Origin: Stanieria sp964562685
Lineage (GTDB): Bacteria; Cyanobacteriota; Cyanobacteriia; Cyanobacteriales; Xenococcaceae
Assembly: GCA_964562685.1 (NCBI GenBank)
Contig: CAZLUP010000014.1
Location: 1 to 64,000, forward strand
Direction of reading: 5' to 3'
Length of the DNA: 64,000 bases
The notes under the pieces were generated by a model. It had not been told where the DNA came from. It saw only the letters and a list, made by a program, of their open reading frames with translations, and did not search any database. The translations under genes and the position numbers were made by a program. Shown piece after piece: positions 8,457 through 17,867 of the stretch. Positions within the stretch are counted from its first letter, which is position 1. Every line of letters starts with the position of its first letter.

Positions 8457-10037
8457 CTATCTGCTTAAAGATATAGTGGCTAATTCTGGTTTAGCAGATT
8501 CTACAGGCGCGCTTAAAGCTTCTTCTAACTCAGCAATTCCTAATCTTTGTTCTAAAATTTTCATAACTTCTCGTCCAAAATCATTAGAATTTTTTTGCCA
8601 AGCTTGTAGACAAACTTCTCCAAAAAAAGAACCAAGTGGTTCGGGATTCCACAAAAGTTTTTTTGCCGTCCAAGGCATTAAACTCATCGGATTGTATCCA
8701 GGTTTAAGAATCTCGTTTTTAAAAGCATATTCTTCTAAATGAGTATGAGGTTGCAAGCCAATAAAGAAAATTGCTGGCTCTACCTTATCTGCACCAAAAA
8801 TTTTCTCTAATTCCCGATGATAAGCTATGGTTTGTCTGATAGTATCGTAAGTTTCATCAATTACGTTAAACGAATAGTTAACTGAAACCAGATCATTAAA
8901 ACCAGCAGCTTTCAAATCTCGGCAATTTTGAAGTACAGTACGGAGATTGTAACCCATCCGCATCTTCCGAACTAATTCTTGCGAACCACTAGTAATCCCT
9001 ATTTCAAAATAGTTCATGCCAGTTTGAACCATTAAGTCACATAACTCGGGAGAAAGATTATCAGCACGGATATAAGCAGCCCAGTGAATATCTTTCATCC
9101 CCGAATCAACAATTTTTCGTAATAATTCGACTGCATCAGGAATAAATCTACGGGCAGGAATAAACTGAGCATCAGTAAACCAAAAATTGCGGATTCCCCT
9201 CTCATAAAGCTGGCGCATTTCTTTAACTACTTCATCAGCAGGATTAATCCTAACTTGTTTACCCTCGACTACGGTGTAGACACAGTAACAGCAATTATGA
9301 GGACAGCCTCGTTTGGTTTGGACTCCTAGATAAAAATCGTTTTCCTGAAGATAATAATCAAATTCTGACCAAATTTTAGCAATATAGTCATAATTACAAG
9401 CCGTTTTTTCGATTGCCTCTGGTTGCTCGTGGATTAAGCGTTTTCGAGGTTCTATTTCTCCGACTACATAACAACGCTCATTACTAAAATCTTCACCACG
9501 CAGAAGTTTGGCTAATAATTGTTCTCCCTCTCCCACCGAAACAATTGTTCCTTGAGGTAATTTTTGCTTTAACTGTTCATAAAAAACACTAACTGCACCA
9601 CCACCGACTACACAACGAGCTTCGGGATGATATTTTCTCGCTCTTTTTAAACCGCGATTAATTAAGCCTAGATTTCGCCAGAGTTCTCCATAATAAGCTG
9701 TAGTAACTTTTAATCCTCCTAAAGCTCCTTTCAGTCTAGTGAGGGGATTTTTAGCATAGTAAAATTCAAAAGCGTTTTGGAGCGGATTTCCACCTCTACC
9801 TCCCACAGGTGCATAAATTTGAATATCTCGCCACGAAAATACCAACAAGGTTGGTTGAAATTGATCGATACATTGCTCTAAGGCTGGTACAAAATCTAAA
9901 GGTGGTACTGTTCCTAAGTCAAAGATTTTTTGTTCTAAGTTAGGAAATAACTTATGAACAAAATCAGCCAGATAAACCACTCCTATCGGAAAAATTGGGT
10001 TACAAGGCAGGCGAACATAGAGAATTTTCTGACTCAT
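8457..10037 (-). CDS. B12-binding-type radical SAM protein, probable photosystem II high-light acclimation family
   Basis: The 526-residue protein has an N-terminal Rossmann-like cobalamin-binding-type region (about 1-190; CVVGGGAVSVFYEQL) and a central radical SAM domain with the cluster-binding C245-x3-C249-x2-C252 in RGCPHNCCYCV. There is no DxHxxG cobalamin motif, so B12 need not be bound. The overall sequence resembles a cyanobacteria-wide family named in databases as photosystem II high light acclimation radical SAM protein; this assignment is from memory of the family. The chemical reaction is unknown. The start is the ATG at 10035-10037. Neighbours give no operon; the upstream gap holds its promoter. 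Confidence 0.82.
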   Translation of the reverse strand: MSQKILYVRLPCNPIFPIGVVYLADFVHKLFPNLEQKIFDLGTVPPLDFVPALEQCIDQFQPTLLVFSWRDIQIYAPVGGRGGNPLQNAFEFYYAKNPLTRLKGALGGLKVTTAYYGELWRNLGLINRGLKRARKYHPEARCVVGGGAVSVFYEQLKQKLPQGTIVSVGEGEQLLAKLLRGEDFSNERCYVVGEIEPRKRLIHEQPEAIEKTACNYDYIAKIWSEFDYYLQENDFYLGVQTKRGCPHNCCYCVYTVVEGKQVRINPADEVVKEMRQLYERGIRNFWFTDAQFIPARRFIPDAVELLRKIVDSGMKDIHWAAYIRADNLSPELCDLMVQTGMNYFEIGITSGSQELVRKMRMGYNLRTVLQNCRDLKAAGFNDLVSVNYSFNVIDETYDTIRQTIAYHRELEKIFGADKVEPAIFFIGLQPHTHLEEYAFKNEILKPGYNPMSLMPWTAKKLLWNPEPLGSFFGEVCLQAWQKNSNDFGREVMKILEQRLGIAELEEALSAPVESAKPELATISLSR

Positions 10038-10494
10038 AGGATAAAAATTTTATTAAAGTTGTTGAGGTTTCTGAACCAAGCAGTGAACAGTATCCTGGCT
10101 TTTCAAACCAGGGCTTGCGTTCACTTTGTCAGTCTCCCCAGAAAAATCCATCATTTTTTTTATATAACTTAACTTTAACTATATTATTAGTTACAATCAA
10201 CTAACCATGTTTGCTATATTGATTTGCTCCTCAGCTACATTGCATTTCAATTAGCCAGGAATAAGTAAGCAAATTTAATTTATTAAAACTTATAGAGAGT
10301 ACTGCTGCTCTCGAACCCAATCTTTAACCTAATTTAGGTTCAAATCTTAAAAAAATCTATAATACCATGAAAGCTGATTTAAGGCACTAAGATAAGCTCT
10401 GATTGGTATTCCCTTTTACAGCTAGTGGGGATCGGGAAGTGTTAGCTTATCAAGTGTAATAGCAAACCAATTTTAAATAATCGCTTCAATAACT
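10038..10494. other. Intergenic region between divergent genes
   Basis: About 457 bases separating the radical SAM gene (leftward) and the DUF1830 gene (rightward). It is AT-rich. A weak imperfect hairpin lies near 10093-10112 (CCTGG / CCAGG). No RNA gene or small ORF with support was found; it presumably holds both promoters. Confidence 0.4.
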
Positions 10495-10884
10495 ATGTCT
10501 CAAATACTTGATCCGGTACCCAATAATGAAAAAAACACTATTTTGTGCTGCTATGTAAATGCAACTAGTCAAATCCAAGTAGCTCGAATTACGAATATTC
10601 CCAACTGGTATTTTGAAAGAGTTGTTTTTCCTGGACAAAGGCTAGTTTTTGAAGCTGTCCGAAATGCTTTATTGGAAATTCATACAGGTATGATGGCTAG
10701 TGCTATCTTGTCAGACACGATCCCTTGTGAACGTCTTTGTATTAATGAAACTCAAGATTATGAGCCAGAAAAACCAACTCAAACTGAGTCTAAAACAACA
10801 GAGAATTCAACTAATAGCGATCGCATTAATAACAATAATCAACCTACAGGAAATAAATTTAAAACTGCTGTTAGTGTAGGTTAA
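10495..10884 (+). CDS. DUF1830 domain protein
   Basis: The 129-residue protein contains the conserved core of DUF1830, a small cyanobacteria-specific family: CYVNATSQIQVARITNIPNW, then YFERVVFPGQRLVFEA and ASAILSDTIPCERL. Two cysteines open the core and one lies in DTIPCERL. The last 40 residues are polar and low in complexity (many Asn, Thr and Gln) and carry a HIP1-derived SDRI. There is no signal or membrane segment. Function is unknown. It starts at an ATG and stands alone on the plus strand. Confidence 0.86.
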   Translation: MSQILDPVPNNEKNTILCCYVNATSQIQVARITNIPNWYFERVVFPGQRLVFEAVRNALLEIHTGMMASAILSDTIPCERLCINETQDYEPEKPTQTESKTTENSTNSDRINNNNQPTGNKFKTAVSVG

Positions 10885-11085
10885 TTTAACCACAGATTTT
10901 TGCCGACCATCTATAAATATTTACAAAAAAATTGGCTTTGAGTTGAACGAATAAATTTAAATTTGATTAACAAATCTTCAATTAACGTCAATAAGGCATT
11001 ATACAGTTCTGTTCAACTATTTATTTCTTTGGTGTGATACTACCTAGTTTAGCTTAAGCTATTTTTTAGTAGAGAGCTTAACTAG

Positions 11086-11532
11086 GTGTTGGATTTGAAT
11101 TTACCTTCTTTTCTTTGGCTGTGGAAAATAGCTGCTTGGTCAATGGGTTTAGCACTCGCAACTTATGGAGTGCTATTTTTTTCTGGTTTAGGGATTTTAT
11201 CAACTCGAATCAATCGTCAAGCTCGTCCTCCTTTCTTGAGAAAGTTTCATATTATTAGTGGGATAGTATTGTGTCTGCTTGTTTTACTGTTACTCGCGAT
11301 CGGGCTAATCGGAACGATAGGTTACTATGGTAGTCTGGGTCACTCGCCTCATTTGATTGCAGGTTTAACTGTGGTTGTTTTAGTTTTGTTATCGGGTTGG
11401 AGTGCTACTCAAATTAGTCCACAAAAATCATGGGCGCGTTTACTTCATGTCGGGATAAATCTTACTTTATTGGTTGGTTTTATATTTGTTTCTTTAACGG
11501 GTTGGCAAGTTGTCCAAAAATATTTGCCATAG
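11086..11532 (+). CDS. DUF4079-type cyanobacterial membrane protein
   Basis: A 148-residue protein with four predicted membrane helices at about 10-36, 53-77, 88-106 and 121-141. The arrangement and phrases such as LRKFHIISGIVLCLLVLLLL and LLSGWSATQISPQKSWAR fit the DUF4079 family of cyanobacterial and plastid membrane proteins. The conserved His (KFHII, LLHVGIN, GHSPHLI) suggest a b-type-cytochrome-like fold, but this is inference. The start is a GTG at 11086. It precedes the kinase gene by 68 bases on the same strand, so they may share a transcript. Confidence 0.72.
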   Translation: MLDLNLPSFLWLWKIAAWSMGLALATYGVLFFSGLGILSTRINRQARPPFLRKFHIISGIVLCLLVLLLLAIGLIGTIGYYGSLGHSPHLIAGLTVVVLVLLSGWSATQISPQKSWARLLHVGINLTLLVGFIFVSLTGWQVVQKYLP

Positions 11533-11600
11533 AGTAAAAAAGACCAAAACAAACTAAATAATTTCAGCAAAACCTAACTTAAACAAAGTGGCAGAAACAA

Positions 11601-12923
11601 ATGATTTGGAGACCGGGTGAAGCAATTCAAGATGGTAAATATGTCATTGAAGAGATATTGGGTGTGGGAGGATTTGGCATCACTTATCGCGCTCAAGATT
11701 GTAGTTTAAATAAATTAGTTGCGATTAAAACCGCTAACGATTTAGTCTTGTCTAAACCTGATTTTGCTAAACATCAAGAAAAATTTATTCAAGAAGCTTT
11801 TCGCCTTGCTAAATGTGGTCATAATCATATTGTTCAAGTCAACGAGGTGTGCCAAGAACAAGGAATTTGGTGCATGGTGATGGAATATATTACAGGAGGA
11901 GATTTAGAAGGCAAAGTTATTGAACAAGGTGTTTTGCCAGAAAAAAAAGCTTTACTGTATATTCGGCAAATAGGAGAAGCACTTAGCTATATTCACCAAC
12001 AAGGACTTTTACATCGTGATGTCAAACCATCAAATATTATGTTGCGAGATAATACAGGAGAAGCGGTATTAATCGATTTTGGTTTGGCAAGAGAGTTTAT
12101 TGATGGCAGAACTTTGACTCATACCAATGCTCGTACTGAATCTTTTGCTCCCATAGAACAGTACCATCAAAAGGCAAAACGAGGTCCTTATACAGATGTT
12201 CATGCTTTAGCAGCTACTTGTTATTTTTTATTAACTGGAGTACAGCCTCTACCTGCACAATTTCGTTCTCAAGGTGCTAGTTTAATTGTGCCTAAAAAAC
12301 ATAATCCTCGGCTTAGCGATGAATTAAATGCTGCTATTGTTAAAGGGATGGCATTACAAGCAGAACATCGTCCTCAATCAGTGCAGGAATGGTTGGAGAT
12401 GATTCCTGATGCTCAAGAACTAGAATTTGAAAAAACTTCCTCTAACCCTGAAAATATTTATCAAAGATTAGAAATTTATTTATCTGGGGGAGAATGGCAA
12501 AAAGCCGATGAAGAAACTTACGAAATTTTACTAAAAATAGCTAATCGAGTTAAAGAAGGGTGGTTGGATTACAAATCGACTCAAAATCTTACCTGTGAAA
12601 CACTGCAAGTTATTGATCGCCTGTGGCTAAAATACAGTGAAGGACGTTTTGGATTCTCTGTTCAAAGAAGAATTTGGCAAGAACTTGGTGGTAAGATCGA
12701 TTATAAGACTGAGTGTGCTTTGGGAGAACGACTTGGTTGGCGAGTAAAAAATCGTTGGCAAGATTCTAGTGGCATTGAATACACTTTAGCTGCTCCTGTG
12801 GGGCATTTACCCTGGGATGGACATTTACCTGATGGGGAATTGAAAGAAATAGGATTAGTAGGAAGTTATGCTCGTTGGTGGTGTTGTTTAATTTTGTCCC
12901 GTTGTGCTGAATGTGAAGTTTAG
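11601..12923 (+). CDS. Ser/Thr protein kinase fused to a GUN4 domain
   Basis: The 440-residue protein has a Hanks-type kinase domain at about 14-270: glycine loop GVGGFGITYRA (21-31), ATP-binding K43 (VAIK), catalytic D140 in HRDVKPSN, and DFG with D159. All key residues are present, so it should be active. Residues about 285-430 form a GUN4 domain (YLSGGEWQKADEETYEIL ... FSVQRRIWQELGG ... FxxxxGW-like LGWRVKNRW). GUN4 binds Mg-protoporphyrin IX and activates Mg-chelatase, so a kinase-GUN4 fusion suggests tetrapyrrole-responsive phosphorylation; this role is inference. There is no transmembrane segment, unlike many cyanobacterial Spk kinases. Confidence 0.93.
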   Translation: MIWRPGEAIQDGKYVIEEILGVGGFGITYRAQDCSLNKLVAIKTANDLVLSKPDFAKHQEKFIQEAFRLAKCGHNHIVQVNEVCQEQGIWCMVMEYITGGDLEGKVIEQGVLPEKKALLYIRQIGEALSYIHQQGLLHRDVKPSNIMLRDNTGEAVLIDFGLAREFIDGRTLTHTNARTESFAPIEQYHQKAKRGPYTDVHALAATCYFLLTGVQPLPAQFRSQGASLIVPKKHNPRLSDELNAAIVKGMALQAEHRPQSVQEWLEMIPDAQELEFEKTSSNPENIYQRLEIYLSGGEWQKADEETYEILLKIANRVKEGWLDYKSTQNLTCETLQVIDRLWLKYSEGRFGFSVQRRIWQELGGKIDYKTECALGERLGWRVKNRWQDSSGIEYTLAAPVGHLPWDGHLPDGELKEIGLVGSYARWWCCLILSRCAECEV

Positions 12924-13048
12924 ACAAACATCTCAGAGCCAGACCCATCTTAAGTACACAAAAGTTTATAATTATTACCTTGATTTAAATTTTTCGTTGA
13001 AGAAAGTTATCCCTTCATAAATAAAAAATTGAAAACGGACTTGAACAG

Positions 13049-15004
13049 ATGAAGGCAACAAAAGATATTCTGGTGATTGGTGGTGGGATCGTCGGACTAG
13101 CGGTCGCAGTTGATTTAAAGTTGCGTGGGGCAAGTGTAACTGTGGTGAGTCGAGACTTTGCTCAAGCAGCTTCTCATGCAGCAGCAGGAATGCTTGCGCC
13201 CATGGCAGAAAAAATTACTAATCGTCCGATGTTAGATTTATGCCTGAAGTCCAGTTGGCTTTATCCTGAATGGGTTCGTAAATTAGAAGATTTAACTGGT
13301 ATTGCTACGGGTTATCTACCTTCTGGTATTGTAGCTCCTACGTTTGATTTACCTCAAACTCAATCGGATTTATGGTTAGACCGAGCTACGCTGGAATTGT
13401 ATCAGCCTGGTTTAGGAGCAGCAGTAGTTGGGGGTTGGTGGTATCCTGAAGATGGACAAGTAGATAATCGTTGTTTAATGCGATCGCTTCTACAAGCTGC
13501 TGAGACTTTAGGAGTAGAGATTAAAGAAGGAGTAGCAGTTGAAGCAATTGGACAACAACAGGGTAAAGTAACCAGTATTTTTACTTCCGAAGGGAAACTC
13601 GAAGCAGAACAATACATTTTAGCTACTGGTTCTTGGGCTACTCAATTATTACCGCTTCCTGTCCGCCCAGTCAAAGGACAAATGCTCTCTTTAAGAATGC
13701 CTGCCGAAGCTAATCTGCATCGGGTATTATTTGGGGACGGTATTTATTTAGTACCACGCCGAGATGGACGTTTAATTATCGGGGCGACAGTAGAAGAAGT
13801 TGGTTGGAATCCTCATAATACACCCCAAGGAATACAAAATTTATTAACTAACGCGATTAAACTGTTTCCTGCGGTTGCTAATTGGCAAATTGAAGAGTTT
13901 TGGTCAGGTTTTCGTCCAGGTACACCTGATGATCTCCCAATTTTAGGTCAAAGTCCTTGTGAGAATTTATTTTTAGCGACTGGGCATTATCGTAATGGGA
14001 TTTTACTTGCCCCTGTTACTGCTTCTCTAATCGCCAACTTGGTTTTAGAAGGAACATCCGATCCTTTATTATCTCATTTTGGTTTTGATCGTTTTTTGAC
14101 TCAAAATAATTTTAATTCTTCAAATGGTTCATTTCATCAAAATGGTCACAAAATGCCTCTAGAAATTCAAACAACCGTTTCTCAACAACTCACCACACCA
14201 ACAACTATTAATCAAACCAATCAACTAACTATTGCTGGAAGAACTTTTAATTCTCGCCTGATGACAGGTACGGGTAAATATCCAACGATTGAAAGTATGC
14301 AAGAAAGTGTAATTGCTAGTGGTTGTGAGATTGTCACCGTCGCAGTCAGAAGAGTACAAACCAAAGCACCTGGACACGAAGGATTAGCAGAAGCGTTAGA
14401 CTGGAATAAAATTTGGATGTTACCCAATACCGCAGGCTGTCAAACTGCCGAAGAAGCAATTCGAGTAGCACGCTTAGGTAGAGAAATGGCGAAGTTATTA
14501 GGGCAAGAAGATAATAATTTCGTTAAATTAGAAGTTATTCCCGACGCTAAATATCTATTGCCCGATCCGATTGGTACATTGGCAGCAGCTGAACAATTAG
14601 TTAAAGAAGGTTTTGCCGTTTTACCCTATATCAATGCCGATCCGCTACTAGCTAAACGATTAGAAGAAGTAGGTTGTGCTACAGTCATGCCTTTGGGTTC
14701 ACCCATCGGTTCGGGACAGGGAATTAAAAACGCTGCTAATATTGCCATTATTATTGAAGAAGCTAAAATTCCTGTGGTGGTAGATGCAGGTATTGGTACG
14801 CCTAGCGAAGCTGCCTATGCAATGGAGTTAGGGGCAGATGCTTTATTAATTAATAGTGCGATCGCAATGGCTCAAGATCCTGTTGCTATGGCGCGGGCGA
14901 TGGGTTTAGCAACTGAGGCTGGAAGACTTGCTTATTTATCAGGAAGAATTCCTGTGAAACAATATGCTGCTGCTAGTTCTCCTTTGACAGGAACAATTAC
15001 ATAA
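13049..15004 (+). CDS. thiO/thiG: Bifunctional glycine oxidase ThiO / thiazole synthase ThiG
   Basis: The 651-residue protein fuses two thiamine-biosynthesis enzymes. Residues about 1-365 are ThiO, an FAD amine oxidase with the dinucleotide motif VIGGGIVGLAVAVDL at the start and the GHYRNGILLAP end motif; it oxidises glycine to iminoglycine. Residues about 390-651 are ThiG (LTIAGRTFNSRLMTGTGKY, VKLEVIPDAKYLLPDP, GSPIGSGQGI), which joins iminoglycine, deoxyxylulose phosphate and ThiS-thiocarboxylate into the thiazole ring. A low-complexity Asn/Thr-rich linker (about 355-385) joins them. The fusion is usual in cyanobacteria and channels the unstable imine. No TPP riboswitch was recognised in 12924-13048. 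Confidence 0.96.
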   Translation: MKATKDILVIGGGIVGLAVAVDLKLRGASVTVVSRDFAQAASHAAAGMLAPMAEKITNRPMLDLCLKSSWLYPEWVRKLEDLTGIATGYLPSGIVAPTFDLPQTQSDLWLDRATLELYQPGLGAAVVGGWWYPEDGQVDNRCLMRSLLQAAETLGVEIKEGVAVEAIGQQQGKVTSIFTSEGKLEAEQYILATGSWATQLLPLPVRPVKGQMLSLRMPAEANLHRVLFGDGIYLVPRRDGRLIIGATVEEVGWNPHNTPQGIQNLLTNAIKLFPAVANWQIEEFWSGFRPGTPDDLPILGQSPCENLFLATGHYRNGILLAPVTASLIANLVLEGTSDPLLSHFGFDRFLTQNNFNSSNGSFHQNGHKMPLEIQTTVSQQLTTPTTINQTNQLTIAGRTFNSRLMTGTGKYPTIESMQESVIASGCEIVTVAVRRVQTKAPGHEGLAEALDWNKIWMLPNTAGCQTAEEAIRVARLGREMAKLLGQEDNNFVKLEVIPDAKYLLPDPIGTLAAAEQLVKEGFAVLPYINADPLLAKRLEEVGCATVMPLGSPIGSGQGIKNAANIAIIIEEAKIPVVVDAGIGTPSEAAYAMELGADALLINSAIAMAQDPVAMARAMGLATEAGRLAYLSGRIPVKQYAAASSPLTGTIT

Positions 15005-15046
15005 GTAATAGGTAATAGGTAATAGGTAATAGGGTAGTAGGTAATT
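15005..15046. repeat. Heptanucleotide tandem repeat GTAATAG
   Basis: Four exact head-to-tail GTAATAG units begin at 15005, immediately after the thiO/thiG stop codon, followed by degenerate units up to about 15046. This is a short tandemly repeated repetitive element of the cyanobacterial type. The rest of the gap to 15215 shows no gene. Confidence 0.88.
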
Positions 15047-15215
15047 AGTAATTACTAATCAAAAATTAGGATGTTTAGTCTAGATTGTCAAATTAATATA
15101 TAGCGTTACGTTCAATCTCATGTCCTAATCTTGATTTGTACAGCTATATCTGTTTATTTCCTATGCGCAAAATCTCAAAAAGTGATAATTAGAAAAAATT
15201 TCTCATCTATTTAAG

Positions 15216-15515
15216 ATGAATCAATCAATTAATTGTCAGAAAAAAGTAATAGTTTGCTTAGGACGTGCTTGTCGTAAATATCATTCACAATTAGTTTGGG
15301 ATGCTTTTAAAGCTAATTTGAATTCAGAAGTAGAATTAATCCCAATTAGTTGTTTAGGACAATGTGGTAATGGCCCAATGATCTTAGTTGAACCAGAACA
15401 GATTTGGTATTGGCAAGTCAGTCCTGATGAAGTTTCGCTGATTATTCAGCAGCATTTACAACAACAACATCCAATCAAACAAATGCTTTATCCAAAATTT
15501 CATAAAGAGCATTAA
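15216..15515 (+). CDS. Thioredoxin-like [2Fe-2S] ferredoxin domain protein
   Basis: The 99-residue protein matches the small (2Fe-2S) ferredoxin domain related to NuoE and to the CobW-associated ferredoxins of cyanobacteria. Cluster ligands are visible as VCLGRACRKYHS (C-x4-C) and ISCLGQCGNGPM (C-x3-C). The GxGPMILVEPE-like stretch after the last Cys is typical. There is no signal peptide. It probably acts as an electron carrier or regulator in the cytosol; its partner is unknown. It starts at an ATG and stands alone. Confidence 0.87.
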   Translation: MNQSINCQKKVIVCLGRACRKYHSQLVWDAFKANLNSEVELIPISCLGQCGNGPMILVEPEQIWYWQVSPDEVSLIIQQHLQQQHPIKQMLYPKFHKEH

Positions 15516-15681
15516 GATGGAGAATTGAGTAGGAGCAATAAGTTAACTTTTGAGGGGTTTGGGACAGGGCTTTTAAAGTGCTGAAGCAGTTATAATTATT
15601 AGCAATCTCATTGTAAAACTGTGATTTAGTTCAACCATAATTCACAACAAAACCAATACAATTTCTAGAAAAAGCTTGCCA

Positions 15682-16257
15682 ATGAAACCCAAGTCAATCA
15701 AAATGAAGCAACGGCTTTTTCTCGGTCTTTTTGGGATTACTATCATCTTAATTTTATCAAGCCTAATTCCTGTCCGAATGGCGATCGCTCTTTATCAATC
15801 TCCTCAACCTCAAGCCATTCTGACTCTGGGAGGAGGAATAGATCGAGAAAAATTTACTGCCAAGTTTGCTCAAACTCATCCCGATTTACCGATTTGGGTT
15901 TCGACAGGTAGCCCTAATCCTATTACTCGTAAAATTTTTCGTAAAGCTGGTATTCCCGAAACTAGGCTTTATCTAGACAGACGCGCAGTTGATACTGTAA
16001 CTAATTTTACGACTTTAGTAGAAGACTTTCAAAAAAAACAGATCAAGCATCTATATTTGATTACTTCTGATTTTCACATGAGAAGAGCTAGAGCGATCGC
16101 TTTTTTTGTTTTAGGCAGTCATGGTATTACTTTTACTTCAGTCTCTGTACCTCCCAAACAATCACCCGAATCTGGGTTAATTGTTTTTCGTGATGTTTGT
16201 CGTACTTGGTTTTGGCTCATTACTGGTTACACTGGTGCTAGTTTAAAAGTCCAATAG
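15682..16257 (+). CDS. YdcF/SanA-like (DUF218) membrane-anchored protein
   Basis: A protein of about 191 residues with an N-terminal hydrophobic anchor (LFLGLFGITIILILSSLIPV). The DUF218 core is clear: AILTLGGGIDRE, WVSTGSPNP, RLYLDRRAVDTVTNFTTL (the E-x-R-S/D-T-x-x-N-type motif) and LITSDFHMRRARAI. The family is linked to cell-envelope processes such as vancomycin resistance (SanA) and exopolysaccharide export. An in-frame TTG lies 6 bases upstream of the chosen ATG. It lies next to, and convergent with, an exosortase locus, which fits an envelope role but does not prove it. Confidence 0.85.
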   Translation: MKPKSIKMKQRLFLGLFGITIILILSSLIPVRMAIALYQSPQPQAILTLGGGIDREKFTAKFAQTHPDLPIWVSTGSPNPITRKIFRKAGIPETRLYLDRRAVDTVTNFTTLVEDFQKKQIKHLYLITSDFHMRRARAIAFFVLGSHGITFTSVSVPPKQSPESGLIVFRDVCRTWFWLITGYTGASLKVQ

Positions 16258-16395
16258 GCAGCTTGCTATAGCCATCCCTAAGTTAGGACATAAGTACATA
16301 AGCAGAATCATTTACACACTAGGTCAGTCTCCGTGTCTCCGTGTCCCAAAGCATTAATGTGTTTTGCAATAATTAATCAATCAATTGTTTGACGT

Positions 16396-17106
16396 TCAAT
16401 GATCATTCTCTTCAAGCTGTAGCAGTCTTGCCCAAAAAGTGTCTTTCCAGATAAAAAAGAACAAACAACTAGCGATCGCTGCACCTAAATTCCACTTGAT
16501 TGAATTTTTGATTAATACCATACGCTGTTGAGAGCGAGTTTGTTCTGATTGATTTCTAAGATTTTTTTCTGTACTTTCAAGTTCTTGAAGAAGATTATTT
16601 TTTAACTTTTCCGTATCTACATTTGTAGCAAGATTACCCGACGAAGAAGTTTGTTTTTGGACAATATCTACAATTTGTTCTGGCGAATTAGCTTGTTTGA
16701 TTTGCTCTCGAAATTCCTTAATTTTATCGATACTAGATACAATTTGACTATTAATTTTTGCATTGTTAGCGTAGTCTATCCGAATAGAATTGCTAATATT
16801 GAGAGGAATCATCAGAAAAAAAGCAATTGCCAAAAATAAAGATAGCCACGACAAAAATTTAAGTAGAAAAAATTCGATTGGCGCACGGTAAGATTTTTCC
16901 CCATAGTAAATAAAAGCTATCCCTAAAAGAGGAACAGGAATTCGCTCGATAAAAGAGCCAATGGTTTGTAATTCCCAAGTAGGATTCATCAAATGTAGCG
17001 GAAAAACGATGAAGGCAACTTCAACTAAAGTCAATATTAAAAGACCATAGCCAACTAATCGAATTAAAGATAGTGAAAATAATTGTTGATTGGGCGATCG
17101 CGTCAT
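16396..17106 (-). CDS. HpsJ-like membrane protein, cyanoexosortase-associated
   Basis: A 236-residue protein with membrane helices at about 10-35, 50-67, 82-104 and near the C-terminus (about 207-223), and a periplasmic coiled-coil-rich segment between (about 108-200; EFREQIKQANSPEQIVDIVQ, ELESTEKNLRNQSEQ). This organisation fits the HpsJ family encoded next to cyanoexosortases; HpsJ was named for hormogonium polysaccharide loci in Nostoc. It is the last gene of the minus-strand set with cyanoexosortase B and its associated protein, 74 bases after the latter. The role is probably in envelope protein sorting or export. The family call rests on context plus pattern. Confidence 0.7.
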   Translation of the reverse strand: MTRSPNQQLFSLSLIRLVGYGLLILTLVEVAFIVFPLHLMNPTWELQTIGSFIERIPVPLLGIAFIYYGEKSYRAPIEFFLLKFLSWLSLFLAIAFFLMIPLNISNSIRIDYANNAKINSQIVSSIDKIKEFREQIKQANSPEQIVDIVQKQTSSSGNLATNVDTEKLKNNLLQELESTEKNLRNQSEQTRSQQRMVLIKNSIKWNLGAAIASCLFFFIWKDTFWARLLQLEENDH

Positions 17107-17180
17107 AAGCTTTATTTATGATTTGTTTCAGGGTAGTTCCCGATCTGATCGACCGAACATTATACTCATAAAAAAATAAC

Positions 17181-17867
17181 TCAGAGATCGGGAAAACGAG
17201 GTTGCCACCAGCTATACCAATCTATCCAGGCTGTTTTTAAGATTTGTTCAGCTTGGTTTAAGTTCAAGTTATTAATAGGAATAGACATTTGTGTCCAAAG
17301 ACAGCGTCGATCTCTAAGAGTTTCTGTTCCCAACAACCAAGGGACAAACAGATTAGCTTTCAGATCGTAAGCGTAACGATTTTTGGAAAATTGTTGCATA
17401 GTTACTGTGCTTCCACCACGAGAGTTAATACAGCTACTAAGATAAGCTTTATGTTGATCGCTAAACAAAGCATAAAAACCTTTGTTGTTAATTTGCTGAA
17501 TTTTTTTCTGAGCTAAAACTTTAGCTGGAATTAATTGTTGTTGCTCACTATATTGACGAATATCTCCTCTTGTTCCTACTAAATAGTGCATCTCGATTTC
17601 TAAAGGAATGTTATTATTAAGATAGCTGTAACGTTTTCCAGAGTTTAAACGTTCATCTTCATCGGTAAGATCCTTTCGTTGCTCGCTCAACATTTCAGTA
17701 GCGATCGCTTGCCAGGATGGAAGAGGTACGCGATCGGGAAAAATAAAAGTAGTTTCTTGACGTTTGCCTGCTGTCGGATCGAACAAGGAATAGACAGTAA
17801 CCAGACATATACTTGTACAAGTAGCAGCCAAAAGATTAATTCGCCATTGACGATGATTAATTATCAC
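17181..17867 (-). CDS. Cyanoexosortase B system-associated protein
   Basis: The 228-residue protein has an N-terminal signal anchor (INLLAATCTSICLVTVYSLF) followed by a periplasmic domain with VPLPSWQAIATEMLSEQ, MHYLVGTRGDIRQY and a C-terminal WIDWYSWWQPRF. It is encoded directly after cyanoexosortase B with an 11-base overlap of the reading frames, so translation is coupled. Such partner proteins (EpsI-like) are found with exosortases and are thought to help process or present the sorted substrate; the biochemical role is unknown. The start is the ATG at 17865-17867. Confidence 0.82.
   Translation of the reverse strand: MIINHRQWRINLLAATCTSICLVTVYSLFDPTAGKRQETTFIFPDRVPLPSWQAIATEMLSEQRKDLTDEDERLNSGKRYSYLNNNIPLEIEMHYLVGTRGDIRQYSEQQQLIPAKVLAQKKIQQINNKGFYALFSDQHKAYLSSCINSRGGSTVTMQQFSKNRYAYDLKANLFVPWLLGTETLRDRRCLWTQMSIPINNLNLNQAEQILKTAWIDWYSWWQPRFPDL

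Noticed and set aside
12924..13048. Search for a TPP riboswitch before thiO/thiG
   Set aside because: No CTGAGA and matching conserved elements in the right order were found.
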